A stretch of DNA of 64,000 bases from positions 9,480,327-9,544,326 of the forward strand of contig LR746272.1 of the NCBI GenBank assembly GCA_902729315.2. The letters run 5' to 3'. This document shows, one piece after another, positions 36,401 to 49,300 of the stretch (its first letter is position 1; every line of letters begins with the position of its first letter). The notes beneath the pieces were generated by a model. It saw only the letters and a list, made by a program, of their open reading frames with translations. It did not search any database and was not told where the DNA came from. The position numbers and the translations under genes are program-made. Source of the stretch: Spirodela intermedia (lineage: Eukaryota > Streptophyta > Magnoliopsida > Alismatales > Araceae).

Positions 36401-37961
36401 TTCTTTTTAGTCCAAAAGGTTTATTCATATGTGGATACAAATTATCGAAATCCTGTTGGTTAGTCACCAAAAATACAGGAATTTATCAGGCCATCTTTAA
36501 ATATTCCTTCAATCTGATTTCAGAAGACGTGAAATCAGATGCGACCATCGTATTTATTGTATTAGTTTGTGAGATTCTTAAATTCGAAGAAGTCAGAAGA
36601 TTCATGAGAGAAGCTTCTGACCAAGGGAGTACAAGTAATAGAATTATTCATGATATGGTGTAGAAAAAGGGTAGAAGAGATTTTGCCTTTGGAAGACATT
36701 CGTAGCCACCACCTGTCACATTGAGCAACGCCAGAGAACTCAACCTATTTGATGCCACTGCTGCCAGCTTGCACGCTATCATAGCTCCTGTAAGAAAAAA
36801 AAACAAGAAGAAAATAGTTAAGATATTTTCTCACCGATCAAAAATGACTACTCATGCAAATCCTGATCGGGCATTTTCCTGTTCATTCAATGTGATTCAC
36901 GTCTTTCAAACGCCAAATTATAGGTCATATGGAATATTCAAACCGAGTAATTCTGCTCAGTGTGGGGGTCTTCTAATGCTCATCAGCATGACCATCAGAA
37001 AATAAACGGTCCAGCTTACCCATAGAATGTCCAACGACATGAGCTTTTTCCCAGCCTAAATGATCGAGTAAGGCCTGGGCATCTTTTGCCATTTTAGTTG
37101 TTCTGCCAAAATAAAAATAAATAAATGACAGAAATTAGCTCCGAGCAAAGAGTGAGATGCCATGAGATTAATGTTAAGAACAATCATTTATCCATACTGA
37201 CTGATGTCTTTCAATTGATATCAAAACTCTCCCACGATACATCTGTTTTTTTTTTTCTTCTCTCCGAATCCAAGTCTCATCTTAGTTCCAAGCCTAGAAA
37301 GAAATACGTGATGCACATACAAACACCTTTCATTATCAGTTCCAAATGGGAAACGAATTAAAAAATCTATCACGATGATAATATCTTAGTTCCTTGAGGA
37401 TGTGCGCGTTAATTCTTGCGCATTTGCTCGAATCTATGAACGTTGTTATTCTCAGGAAACCACGTCAATCCGGAGAACGAAATCGCGTCGGATTTACTCA
37501 CGTGTATTCTGATTTCTTAGTGGGCACAGAGCTCCGACCCATCCCGCGGTTATCAAAGGAGCACACCTCAATCCCGTCGTCTGCTTCCGCTCCACGAATT
37601 GAGCCATCGGCAGCCGAATCGGCAGCCGAATCGCCACTAGACGGCGACTCCTCGTCATTGGGCTCCAGCGATCCCGTCAGGCCCTCAATCTGAGGCCCCC
37701 AGGAATCGTGTGTCCCCGCAAGACCTGCAGCAGCCACAAATCCCCAAACGCGATCAAATTCACAATCACGCCAGATGATTAAATCAGAATCCCAAATACA
37801 CGGGAGACGGGGATTCATCAGCGCTGATGTTCCTACGTACCGGTGATTAGGAGGACCTTGGTCCTGCCACGGCCGTATCTCCGGTAATAAATTTTGATCC
37901 CGTGGCCGGTGTCCGATCTCTGGTTCCCCTCTTCGTACTTGCTCACATGACAGAATGGCAT
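33449..37961 (-). CDS. Alpha/beta hydrolase with C-terminal membrane helix
   Basis: Alpha/beta-hydrolase-fold protein of a plant family with unknown substrate. Ten minus-strand exons: 37841-37961, 37502-37724, 37020-37102, 36687-36787, 35879-35974, 35728-35781, 35414-35562, 35065-35182, 33749-33836, 33449-33651, joining to 411 residues. The nucleophile elbow is GHSMG with Ser at about 141; the acid is probably Asp 278 in HGRYD and the base His 306 in HGAH, where relatives usually have HGGH. Other marks are GLAGTHDSWGPQIEGLTG, SFDNRGMGRSSVPTKKSEYT and STGMQSTYGFEGQVNACW. A hydrophobic segment, SLLYFFGLFVMAFGYV, near the C-terminus predicts a membrane anchor. Intron 4 has a GC donor (36685-36686). 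Donor 33749 was preferred over 33695 because the latter would leave a 43-nt intron; both keep frame. Confidence 0.9.
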
Positions 37962-38951
37962 CCTGCCGGCTCAATTTTCTTCTTCGTTCCTCCCCAATTC
38001 CTCCAAAAAAACCACGGAAGAGAGGAGACAGGGGAAATGTGCTCGGAATATAGAAGAAGGGAGACGAGCGGCGATGAAGAGATTGGGGTTCTTGCGTGGG
38101 GGAAGAGGAGGAGGCGAATTGGAGCAGACGAACTCTGATACCGACACCTCTATTTAACGACAGAGGCACGCGGGGTGCGAGGCCAACGCCACGACACGTG
38201 GCTGGATATGTTTGACCCGACCCGCCACGTTGGCATAGTTTGTCGTGGCGGGGTCAAACCCATGAGGCGTTGAAGAAGCTGAGAGGTCTCGTTTTATTCG
38301 TGCACATGTGACCTTCCGATCTCCATCTAACGGCCGCAGATGGCAGGAGCGCGCCCACGGCCACGACTCGATAATATCCGCTGACGGCCTCGATTCTATA
38401 AAGAAAAAGGAGATCAGGAAAGAGGACCACCGCTTGGACGGTGAGATCCAGATAGACACGTGGACTCCGAGAAAACTCGAGGAGAGAATGGGATGACGAT
38501 TCCCTAAATATTATTATTATTTATTTATAACAAAATATAATTACCCGCCGTAATTAGTCTCCTAATCTCTATATTTTTGGGGCCTTCTGACCGGATTCCT
38601 TTCCTTTTTTCGTAGGGGCAGCCTTTGTTGACGGTCACCGACAAGGTTAATATTGAGCCTTGATTGGGCCGACAGAGACAGCAAAAATATGCAAATAATA
38701 AGTGGGCCATCCTAGTTTGGGCTTGAGAACGTGGGTCCCACTTCCTTCGTGGCCCATGCCAAAAAATGCCAAGAAAATGGCCCACCCACTGTTATAGGCC
38801 TGCATCCTATGTACCTATTTATGAGAGAGAGAGAGAGAGTTGGGAAAACCTGCATACATCTTCTCTCTTTCTATGTTCTACTCAAATATACACGCATCCA
38901 TCTATATTACAGAAGAACAAAGGAGGAGCCGATGGGTACATCTCTCGGAGA
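37962..38951. promoter_or_regulatory. Promoter region of the alpha/beta hydrolase gene
   Basis: Two perfect G-boxes (CACGTG) at 38195-38200 and 38457-38462, bound by bZIP/bHLH factors, lie 235-500 bp upstream of the start codon. Site II-like elements occur farther out: TGGGCC at 38703-38708 and GGCCCA at 38751-38756. The right end should hold the 3' untranslated region of the neighbouring gene. A short GA run lies at 38823-38839. Confidence 0.55.
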
Positions 38952-40413
38952 TCAGAAGGCAGACAGTAGCCAGCCCAGTGACCAGCCGATGAGGAGCCCA
39001 ACGCCGACCAGACCGAGGCCGACAGCCCGCGCAGCGGCCTTGCTCCTGCCACGCCCAGATTTCTGGCTCGTCCGCCCCGTTTCCTGCTTGAGAACCTCGC
39101 TCTGAACCAGACCTCCAACGGGTGGCTGTTGTTTCTTGATCCTCTGATGGAGGAAGAATCTCTCCCACTCCAGCATTCGGATCCACAACCTGTATGCGAA
39201 GGCATGAGACGCCTGCTTGAAGATGAGCTTGACGATGTGCTCCTTCTCATGGCGAGCCAGCCGGGCTGTGGCTTCCGCTTCTCTTGCTCGCGTCTGGGAG
39301 CACCGGAGCGCTCCCAGTAATGCAGTTCTGCTCGAATCGCCCCCACAACCGGGATACGCTTCCGGCGGATCGTCGCTGCATAGAATTCACATCTAAGAGA
39401 CGGCAAAGATGTAAGTAAGAAAAACTAGTTCTTGCTCTTCAAGAATACCAGGAGTTTCTATATGAATTGTACGGTGGAGGATGGCCAGCTTCATTGAGAG
39501 TCTGATAGCTTCTGCCCAAATGACTCCCAGACGTTGAGCTGATACTCGCGTCATTCAATGGATCTCGTGCGCAGGATCTATCAAAGCTGAATATCTCAAG
39601 AGGGCCCAGCGGATCTCCGCAGAACAGCATGGTCTGAGGTCGAGGAAGATCGCAGTTTTCAACGCGCTCCGACGATTTTTGCATGACCAGCAGTGTCAAC
39701 TCGCCCGTCTCTGCAATCCGCCACCATGGCTCGATCTTCTCACTTCCCAGAGGTGTCTCTGATCCAAAACTGTTCTTCTCTGACTTCTGTAAAAATAACC
39801 AGTCAGCAGCGTTCTTACAGGCATCACTGTTCATCGCGTCCAGGTCGTCGATGCTTTCTTCGCCTTGATGGTTCCTTAAACCCGTCGAAACCTTCCATGC
39901 TGCCTCAATTGACCCAGAGCTCTTACCATCAGCATGGAAAGCAGCATTACTATCCAAATCCCTAGAGACCAAAGAGCCTGAGGTGACAGTTTCCTTCTCG
40001 AAAGCGTTCATATTTTCACAGACGAGAACCTTCTGGGAGTCGAAGTTTCTGCGGGGATGGAAGCAGGATCCTGTCTCAGGTGGTAGACTGGAACTCATTA
40101 TGTTTCGATTTGAGGCAGGCCGATACGATCCCTTCGGCAAACCAGTAATGCCCGAATCAGGCAGCAGCATTAATGAGGACGGCGAGAAACTGGCAAACTT
40201 TGGAGCTCTCTTGGCATCATCTTGGACGAAGACACGATTAGCAATGCGCTGCCAAGCAGCTCGGGCTTGTGCTGCTGCCATCACCATCTCGCACACATCT
40301 TCATCAATGCCATCTGCAGAAGAAGCATGCACAGCGGTGGTCAGTGCTGCAGGCCACCGAGTATAATAACTCTTCCACTGAATAATACCAAGGAATTTGG
40401 AACTGGAACGCAT
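38952..40413 (-). CDS. Conserved plant protein of unknown function, single C-terminal membrane helix
   Basis: I recognise the family from plant proteomes (Arabidopsis At1g01240/At2g46550-like, by recall) but know no function. Two exons, 39449-40413 and 38952-39375, join in phase to 462 residues. Conserved blocks are ADGIDEDVCEMVMAAAQARA (about aa 34-53) with AWQRIANRVFVQDDAKRAPK after it, NAADWLFLQKSEKNSFGS, PWWRIAETGELTLLVMQKS, and NCDLPRPQTM. In exon 2 ALRCSQTRAREAEATARLAR leads into KEHIVKLIFKQASHAFAYRL. The C-terminus has a basic stretch and then the glycine-rich helix AVGLGLVGVGLLIGWSLGWL, so a tail-anchored topology is likely. The AG at 39376-39377 was chosen as acceptor because the nearby AG at 39391 would put a stop in this frame. 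A 5' untranslated intron is possible, as promoter-like motifs lie only near 42000. Confidence 0.83.
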
Positions 40414-43336
40414 CTCCAGGAATCATTTTCTGAATCTATGATTTTTTAAACAGTCTAAATATCATACGCACCTTGCAGCACAGAGTAACAGCAACATGAA
40501 ATATGAATAGGAAATCACAAAGAAAATCGATGAAACTATGCCGAAATGGAAGCAGCGTTATTGAGAATATGAACAATGTTCCACAGAAATGGCCTAGAAG
40601 TTGCTCTACTACACGCTGAATTGTGAAGAACAGAAATGAGAAAAAGCTGGAATTAGCATTGGGGATCGGAACTGAATGGTGAAAACATCACGAGAGGCTT
40701 GCATAGACCCAACATTGGGTTGCACGAGCAAGTGTATTAGGCCAGGGATAATTCCCACATTGGCTAGAACGGCATGCAGATATATATGGAATCCTACAAT
40801 CTGCAGAACAATGACAGAGCCAAAGAATAATATAGATAGAAGAGAAATAGGGTTGCATAGAGTATGACACGCTGATTATTCCAAGGATATCTTCCAAAGA
40901 ACATCTGTGAGACAGCTTACAGTTCCCTCATGACTCTGCACATGTATTATGAACTTTAATTCACGGTTTTTTGGAAATCAGAAGATGCATGGTACACATA
41001 AGAATGAATATCTATGCGTTATATTTGCACCTGGATAAAATAAATACAGACAAAAATTAATCATATAATGCGCTCAAGGGCGAGCGCATTATTTGGAAGA
41101 AACTGGCCTTCGGAAAAGTTGGAAATGTGGCGAGATTGATCCATTCGTACTATACAGCCGACTTCAGAAGAGATTCAAAAGAGCTTCTTCTACATGGAGA
41201 GAACCCATTTTCCCTCAGGTAAGGGCGTGGGCATAGCTTCAATATGGACGCAAAAAAATCCGGGAGAAGAAAATAAAGGACTAGATAAGATCACATGTCA
41301 AAGGGCGACCATAGGGAGATGGACCAGAGCGATATATCAGACATTCGGTCAGGATCTCAACGCCAATTCATTAGCAAAAGGCAACATAACTCCTTGCCAA
41401 GCTCGAGAAATGGTCATATCTCCGACAGAAAGAGGCAGTTTCACGGCGAAAATTTCCACCCCAGGGGCATCCGATTAAGGAAGAGTCTAGATACGAGGGG
41501 ACCGAATCCACTAAATGAAATAATAATGGCAAAAAATGGGCGAACTCCAAACCTGAGGAACCACATGGGTGAAGAAAGATCCCGCTTCTGCAAGGCCGTG
41601 GTGCAAGCAAACACGATGAATCAGCGCTCCAACGCGTGAAACCCAGGTGAGAAACCTAAGCTCGTCAGAGGAGAGGACCCTCGACGGAAGCCTGGAGAGC
41701 GGGCGCCCCTCAGAGTTTCGATCCCACAGAACTGGAACCCAGCTCAGATATGGTTGTGGGAGAGAAGAGAGAAGAGGACAAGATCGGGGCATCCGCCATC
41801 AAATTGGGTAGGAAAGAAGGCGACTTGACATTTTTTTAAGCTCGAGCTCCCTCGTCCATCCCCATTCAGTGCTTTCGGCATTTCGTCCAGAGGTGGCCAA
41901 CCCCGCCCTTCGCGGGCCCCATCGGAGCCGCGCGCTACCAAAACAGTGATCAGTGGGGCCCATCTAAATGGGCCGACCCCCTTGATTGGGCTGGGCCACG
42001 ACGACTCGAGGGAAAAAAGGCCCAGTAAAAATAGAGAGAACGTATGGGGCTGGCTGGAATACCAAGACTTTCTCGCCACGTCCGGATTAGTAAAAGCTCA
42101 CTTTGGATAAGAACAGAAGCTCTCTCCACAAGTAAAAAAGCCGCTGCCTTCTTCTCAACCACGCATTGTCTAATGCCCATCCATCCAAATATAATAAATA
42201 AAAAAATACACCATAATATCAACATACCATCACGTATAAATAAAAAAATGCTCCTAGTAATGGGCTCCCGCTTCAGATGAGGCGCCTCGTCTTGCTCGTC
42301 AGCAGTGATCAAACGGAGATCACGAGGCCTCTGAGTTTGGTCACCGCCCCTGGTTTTCCACAGTTCAAGCTCCTGTGAAGAAAATCTCTGCATAGACAGA
42401 AAGATGAAGTCAAGAGCAGAATGCAGTGGTGACCATCCGGCTGAAAGTTACCCTCTTGCTCTTGAGTGAATATCTTACGAGGAAGATGATGTACATGCGT
42501 GTACGCTTCAGAGGTTCACTGCGCAGAGGGGTATGCGTCAGAGTTTCCAGCTAGAAGAAGAGCACTGAGAGATTAGAAGATAAACAAAGAACTTGCATTC
42601 TGCATCTGTATAATTTTTCTCAATTTGGATATAATTTAGTTGGTTTAACTGGGTAATTTCTTCATCAAATATATTTTTCTTAGATTTTTGAAGCACGCAT
42701 AATTCATTGCTTTTCTTCATCGTACTTCGATCAACTTCTTCAATGGATCATAATACATGATAAGATAACCGATGTTATAATGCAAGCCATTCTATAAATA
42801 TGTGCACTTATGGCATACTATATATAAGATGAGGGCACTCATGATTTTGTTTTTGTTTTCCATAAGTTACAAAGGAAATAAAATACATGAGAAGAAGCAT
42901 ACGCTGCGCGATTTGCAGAAAGATAGAGTGGCCATGTGCAAAGTTTCCAACATATTTCATGGGCTCGTGTATAAATTAACTCTAGAAACAGCTCATAAAG
43001 AGACTGATTGTGGGGCAGAGCTATTTGGGCATCAAGGATAAAGAAAGAAGAGAGAGAATTGCCACTACAGTTGAAGAAGAGAGAGAAACGATGCTATTCC
43101 TAATAAGAAGAAGAGAAAAATGCAATCAGCAGCCGTATATGTGCGAAAACAGAAACTCGGGTCCCAATCACAGATCAAGAAGCGGACGAAGAATGGAACA
43201 GCCCAGAAAATTTCATCAAAGTACAGAGACCGGGAGGGATACCTACCTTACAGGGAATCCGTGAAACAACTCCCTGAAAAATGTTGTTTCTTCAGATGTG
43301 CTGAGGTATATTTGGGTGAGGAAGGCCGTCTGCTTC
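40414..43336. other. Intergenic region between two minus-strand genes
   Basis: No protein family is recognisable. The right end presumably carries the 3' untranslated region of the RAV1-like gene, and the left part the leader of the unknown membrane protein gene. A perfect 11-bp hairpin lies at 41065-41092. Promoter-like elements cluster at 41957-42024. Confidence 0.5.
41957..42024. promoter_or_regulatory. Cluster of four site II elements
   Basis: GGCCCA at 41957-41962 and 42019-42024 and TGGGCC at 41969-41974 and 41992-41997 lie within 70 bp. Such clusters mark plant housekeeping promoters. The nearest downstream gene in a compatible direction is the minus-strand unknown membrane protein gene starting at 40413, so this would imply a leader or 5' untranslated intron of about 1.5 kb. 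That link is inference. Confidence 0.5.
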
Positions 43337-46300
43337 TCAAATTCTGTGTGCATAGTCTCCTAGCTTCACCAACTTCACGGAACCATCTCCCCCACATGTG
43401 AGAAAACCATTGGAAAGGACTTGGATGTCGGTGACGGCAGCCTGTGGAGTTGGAGGATGAAATTTATGACTTCGAGGACAGAGTTACGTTGAAGCACACA
43501 CACAAAAAAAAAAGAGTTAGATCTTCCTTCGAGTGGTCTTCTTAGAATGAAGAGATTACCCGGGCAATTCCTCCAAAGCCTCGTGAACTGGGTTGGAGAA
43601 AAGTGTGCCTTTCATGCATTTTCTGCCAGTGAAATATCATCTGACACCTCCTGGCATCCCACAGTTTAACGTCTCCATCCTTGCTACCAGTTAATACCAG
43701 GCTAGTGTGGGGAATGGTTACTATTTTGGTGACGCTTCCTTCACAAACATAGAATAAAGAAAACAACATCAGAGAGAGCCAAATATGGTAAAGAAAAGGG
43801 CTTTATCGAATAGAAAGCGCCCAACCTTGATGTGCGCTTGGTATGTGCCAAATCATCCCATTGACATTTTCATGGAATTTGTTCTTGATGTTCTGCTCGG
43901 CAGAGTGCCTGTGTCGCTTGCTCTTTCCAGTCGCTATGTAACGGAAATCATGTAGCCCAACGTCGCCATTTTTTCCACCAGTGAGAATCAAGGGAGACAT
44001 GGAACCGATTCCTATATCATTGTCAAACACAGACAGCGACCGAGCACCACCTGCAGATATACAAGTTGGAAATAAAAATAAAGATGCTAGCCAAGAAAGT
44101 CTCACTGAAAGAAGCAAAAACTGTATGTTTCAACTGTTTTTGGTATATTTGTCTGCGCAGGGACAAAGTAAGGATTATGAGGCACAAATTTATGAACATA
44201 AGCATGAAGCCTCAGAAAGCTAAGGTCTTGGTTAGTTAGCAGCTATAACAGTGACAGGAACCCCTAAAGGAATAAGTTTCCTGACTGAGTCCTATAAGAC
44301 GAACATTTTATCATCAGAGCCTGCACTAGTGCTGAATAAGTTGAGTAGATGAAAAGTTAACCCAACTCTATCCTTGAAAATCAATCTATCAAGATCATTT
44401 CTAGTGCTGCAGTTGATGGTGTTCGCTGAGGTGAACGACAAGGTTTCCACATAGAGATTATATTTGATCCTAAAGGAACATCGATGTTGAGAAAAATAAC
44501 TATGGTGTAGCGCAAAGATAGATTAAATATGCTCATTTCCAAGTGGGAAAGAGTTCAGCATTTTTGTTTGAAAAATTGCCTAACTAACAACCTGAATCTG
44601 TTCAAAGCCAAGAAAAATCTATGATGATGATAATTTATGCTCCCGGTATTTTTAGGGGGAAAAGGCATTTTCGTACAGTTTTCTCAAAGTTCTTCATAAG
44701 CATTTTGGTGCGCTTCAAACATGTTAAGAAATTCGTGTTTGATGATCCAAATGGAAGATAATACCTTCATGACAAGTAAGAAAAGCCTGGGATGCGATTG
44801 GTGGAGCCAAGGTGTCCCATATGACAACATTCGCATTAGTTGAACTATGCCCAGCAGCAGCAAGAATCGATCCACTTGCAGCAACATAAGCAATAGCCCT
44901 GAAAAAAGATATTTGATTTCGATTTCATCTGAAAAGCTGATGAACACCGGAATCACAAATGTCAACTCAACCGTATATAACAAACTCCAATAGGAGACAC
45001 GTACGATGCATGCTTGTTAAAGCACAAGGATGAATCTGTGGGGCGGACATTGCTCCTTCCTCCAACCTCGAGTTGCCAGGTGCATACAGTACCATCTAGT
45101 GCAACAGTAGCAAAACGATGTCCACAAAGATCAAATTGCACGGCAGATATTGATGCAAGAGCATATGGTGGAGGGACATTAGCAGCTGGTAGAACACCAT
45201 AGGTTGCGGTAGCTCTATCCTTGCCAAACTACAGAGTCAAGAGAACAACTTATAAAAACGATAATCTCAGTGAGATCATGAAAGCGGAGTAGAAAAGTCC
45301 CACTAACAGGGCGCTAAATAAGGATATTTGGTTTAGTTATGTCTGTCCAAACTGGTTGAATGCAAAGGAAATATAATAGGAAGAAAACAGCTGGGCTTGG
45401 TGTAGGCTCCACAAAACCAGGTCTATACCGGATAGAAACCTCAGTTACCTGTTTTTGCCCATGCTCCCATTTTTATCCTTATCTTATTTTAGTTGATATT
45501 TTTGAGCATATCTGTTAGGATTTTATTTCTCTAGCCAAACAGTACCAAATAGGGGTTTTTTGGCATCCGTATCTCTGAATTACCTCTCTCTGCTCGTTAT
45601 ATAGTGTCTACAAGGCCCCAAAAAAGAAACTAAGTATTTTTTGGAGCGAATAACTGACAAGGAACTCCCTCGATACTTCCCCAAAGACAAGCCTCCATTG
45701 ACTGTGTAAAACTTACTGATGATGGTGGAATACAGCTGAACTAAATGTAGAGACATTGTGCCGGGTTAATATGGCAAACTGCTCAAATTATAATTTCAAT
45801 TGTTTCATGTCTTTACTTGTTGCTTTACAATCAACATTTTCCATGCAAAATGAGAGGTATTTTTTAGAACCAGGCTTAGAACGTGCTTTGAATGGGACCA
45901 CTAGCCAGGCAACAAGTCTTGATTCATTATTCTCGTATCATTATTCATAAGGCCCTGCCTGGTAAACTGTACAGTGATAATGACAGTGGAACGGGCAGGA
46001 AACGCATACAAAAAATGTTGGAGAATCAGCAAGTGATGGTTGACTAGAAAGTTTTTAAGTTTCTCCATAAAACAAAACACGGAAAAATTAGATGAATAAT
46101 TAAACATGAAAATGAACAGACTAGAGCTCCACTTTTGATCCCTCATCAATGGCTTAATCAATTTTAGACCAGCTCACTTTAGATGTCCGAGAATGTCTTG
46201 GGAAATCTCTAACAACCAACTGTTAAAATGACTCCCAATCTCCTGAATGTTTAGTGGAAGCTCTGATATATCTGAGAAATGCAATTTTTAGTGTTGAATA

Positions 46301-49300
46301 CAAAGAAAGAACAATCTGAATTACTAAAATTCAGATAACACTGAATATTTCATGTAAATGAGCGTGCCAAGGTCGACAAATTAAGGACATAAATTTTCAC
46401 ATCTGAATATCTGATGTAAATACTTTCAACGTCACGTAGCTTACCTCCCAAAGATAAACATGAGTATTGCTAGACCCGACCAGAAATAGTGGTTTTGAAG
46501 GATGACTAGACAAGGCTCTTGTCCGTATATTTTCAACTGTTGCTGGAGGATCCTTGAACTCCTCAAAATCCTCCTGTTCTCCCCAACCTAATCCTGAGGC
46601 CGCAATTCCGGCATAGCCTGGAACTCCAAATGCACCGAAACCAGTCAAATCCCTTCCTGGCCTTGCAAGTGCGCCAACGCCAATTGTTGCCCCACCCAGA
46701 CCCAGGTGGGCCCCTTTTCTGCTCCCAAGCCCAACACCAGGGGAAACAAAAGTAGGAATAGGTGTAGATTCAGATCCAGCCCACCCTCCCGGGGGCCAAT
46801 CAGAGTCCGTCCAGATATATTGGGTTTGATCTTTGAAAGTGCTATTAACCTTCCTGCTAAAGAAAACAAGCCCCTGAAAAGAATAAATAAGATTTATTAC
46901 TATTGTATCCCAGATTTAATTAGATCATCTAATAATACATCAGGTAAGACACATTTTGAATACATACGGATGTTCCACATTTTGAATAGTCAAACTTATG
47001 TATTATAAAATTCCGAAATTTCTCAGACGTGCAAGACACGGAAGAAGCAATACATTGGTTAAACAAAGGCAAGGTCATTTATCAGGGAGAACACGAATGA
47101 GATTCACCTTTCGGTTGCTAGCAAGTGCAACTTGTCGTTCATCTGTAGAGTTGAAGCATATTGCCTGTCACAGGATGTCAACACGTCGTTGTCAAACAGG
47201 TAATAAAACGAAGGGAAGATGCACTCGTAATTACATTGGGCAGAGAAATGAGAAAACAGAGATCAACGAAAACTTGCTTGGAAGTGATCAGAGAATCTGA
47301 AAGGACTGTGGTCAGTTTACCAGACAACGCCAAGGAGAAACAAATAGAGAAACAAGAATAGGGCAGTGAACACTTCAGCATGTGCTAAGGTATTCATGGT
47401 ACTCGAGCATTAGACTTGATAAAAGCATTTTTCATCTTTCAATATTCAGCAATGCAGATTACTCTATGTTTCTAGTCCATCTCTCAGGATACTTTCCATC
47501 GACCTGCCAGTTTTCATTGGGCCATAGACACCATACAGCATACTATTTTAATTTTTTTTTTGGCCAAGGATCGGACAGAACATGGAAAATGACGTTGCAC
47601 AGACTGTCACAATGGAGTGGTACGAGATCCGTGCTAATTGCTTACAGAAAGGAAAGGTTATGAAATTGATTCATAAATTGAGCTGAGTAGCTCCATTTTC
47701 ATAAAATAACATCACCTCCAGGAGTTCTCCGTTTCTCTTATACACTTCACGTGGGCTGTGGAAATTAGTGACTTCCCTTGAGCAAGTTGGTTTCTTCCTT
47801 TGGTCCTCCAAAATGCTCCTCCTGGCCTCAGATCGGCTTTTAGGTTCATCATTGGAAGTAACACTGCCGCCTACATCTTCATTTGTGTTAACACCATTTG
47901 AATACTCAGATATGATACATTCATGAATATCATTCCAGCTACCATTTTGCTTCTGACTACCAGCAAAAAAGTCATTTATTTCTTCATCAGTAAAGCATGC
48001 CTGTATTTCTTTGGGATCCACAGCCATTACCCAAAGCATTCTTAATAGAGATTTTTCATCACTATCATGAGTTAATTGCAAGGTAGAGGATTTCTGGTTT
48101 AAATGTTGAAATGAAAGACTGTTTCCGGACTTTTTGTATTCCTGTAGCCAAATAAGTGTACCCACAGTAAACTCTCCCTTCACTTTCTGCACCAGGAATG
48201 ATCTCAGACATCTGGTCAAAGAGGAGGAAATAAAATTGAGTGATGATATCAACAAATTAGCAGAGAAGGAAGGAAATGTCTTCATCACTTCTGAAGCAGT
48301 GGCTTCATCTTCAAGCCTTCCAAAATTCAAAAGACGAAGTTCTTGTTTAAAAAAAGCTGAGAGTTGTCTCCACAAAGAAACACTTATCAGGTGCCACTGT
48401 TCATCTTGAGACATGATGCATGTTTTTGATTCACATTCTTCATGCTCCCCTTGTATGGTGATCCCCTCAAGATTATTGTTTGCTGTGATCTGGAAAGCTG
48501 ACACTGATGACTGACACAAGAACTCCAAGATATTGCTTCCTGTTGCTTCAATGAAAGACTTCCCACTCTTAAGAGAATTTACGACAGGAAGGGTGAGCGA
48601 AATGAGCAGTTTGAGATCTCTTTGAACCCATGCCAAAGAAAAATGTATAAAAATTTCGAGGAGATCAAGAAGACCAAACGTTTTAGGAATATAATCTTCA
48701 GGCATCACGCGGCTATACTGACTTAGAAGTGGTCTAAATCCTCTTACTGATTTGATAATGTTTCTTAAAGACAAGTTTTCAGAATGACACTGATCATTGA
48801 TAACTTTGCTGTATCCTGGTCGCATATCCAGAATTGATACTGAACCAATAAAACTGAGGGTTGACACATATCTACCAAGGAAAAGGCATGCTTCTTCTAT
48901 AGACTTTCCAAGTCGCAAGAGAAGAACTGCATAACCAGGAAACGTGTCCATCATGTGGGTCTTATCTTCCACACTTTCTTGAAAAATATTTCCATGTTGT
49001 ATGTGATATCCAAGAGATAATAACATGTGATTGTCTGCAGAAACTAAGATCTGTAAAAGTAAAAGCAAGTTAACATAAGGTGAAGAAACAAAGTACAAAA
49101 AAAAAACAGTGGAATCAGTAGAGATAAAGGAAAAGATCCAGGCGTAGCAGGCAAGGAACACCACCATATTCATTATGTCAGCTGTATCTAATGAATATCT
49201 GCCAGCAAATTTTGACACCGCAAAGTTGATATCCCGATAGTATTTCTCCAAGAGCAGCTGATTTGAATCTCTGAATAACATCTGATCATCTTCCGTCCAG

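Noticed and set aside
47671-47715. Unspliced extension VMLFYENGATQLNL at the end of a RAV1-like exon
   Set aside because: A good donor after CTGGAG joins in phase to the conserved AICFNSTDERQVALASNRK exon.
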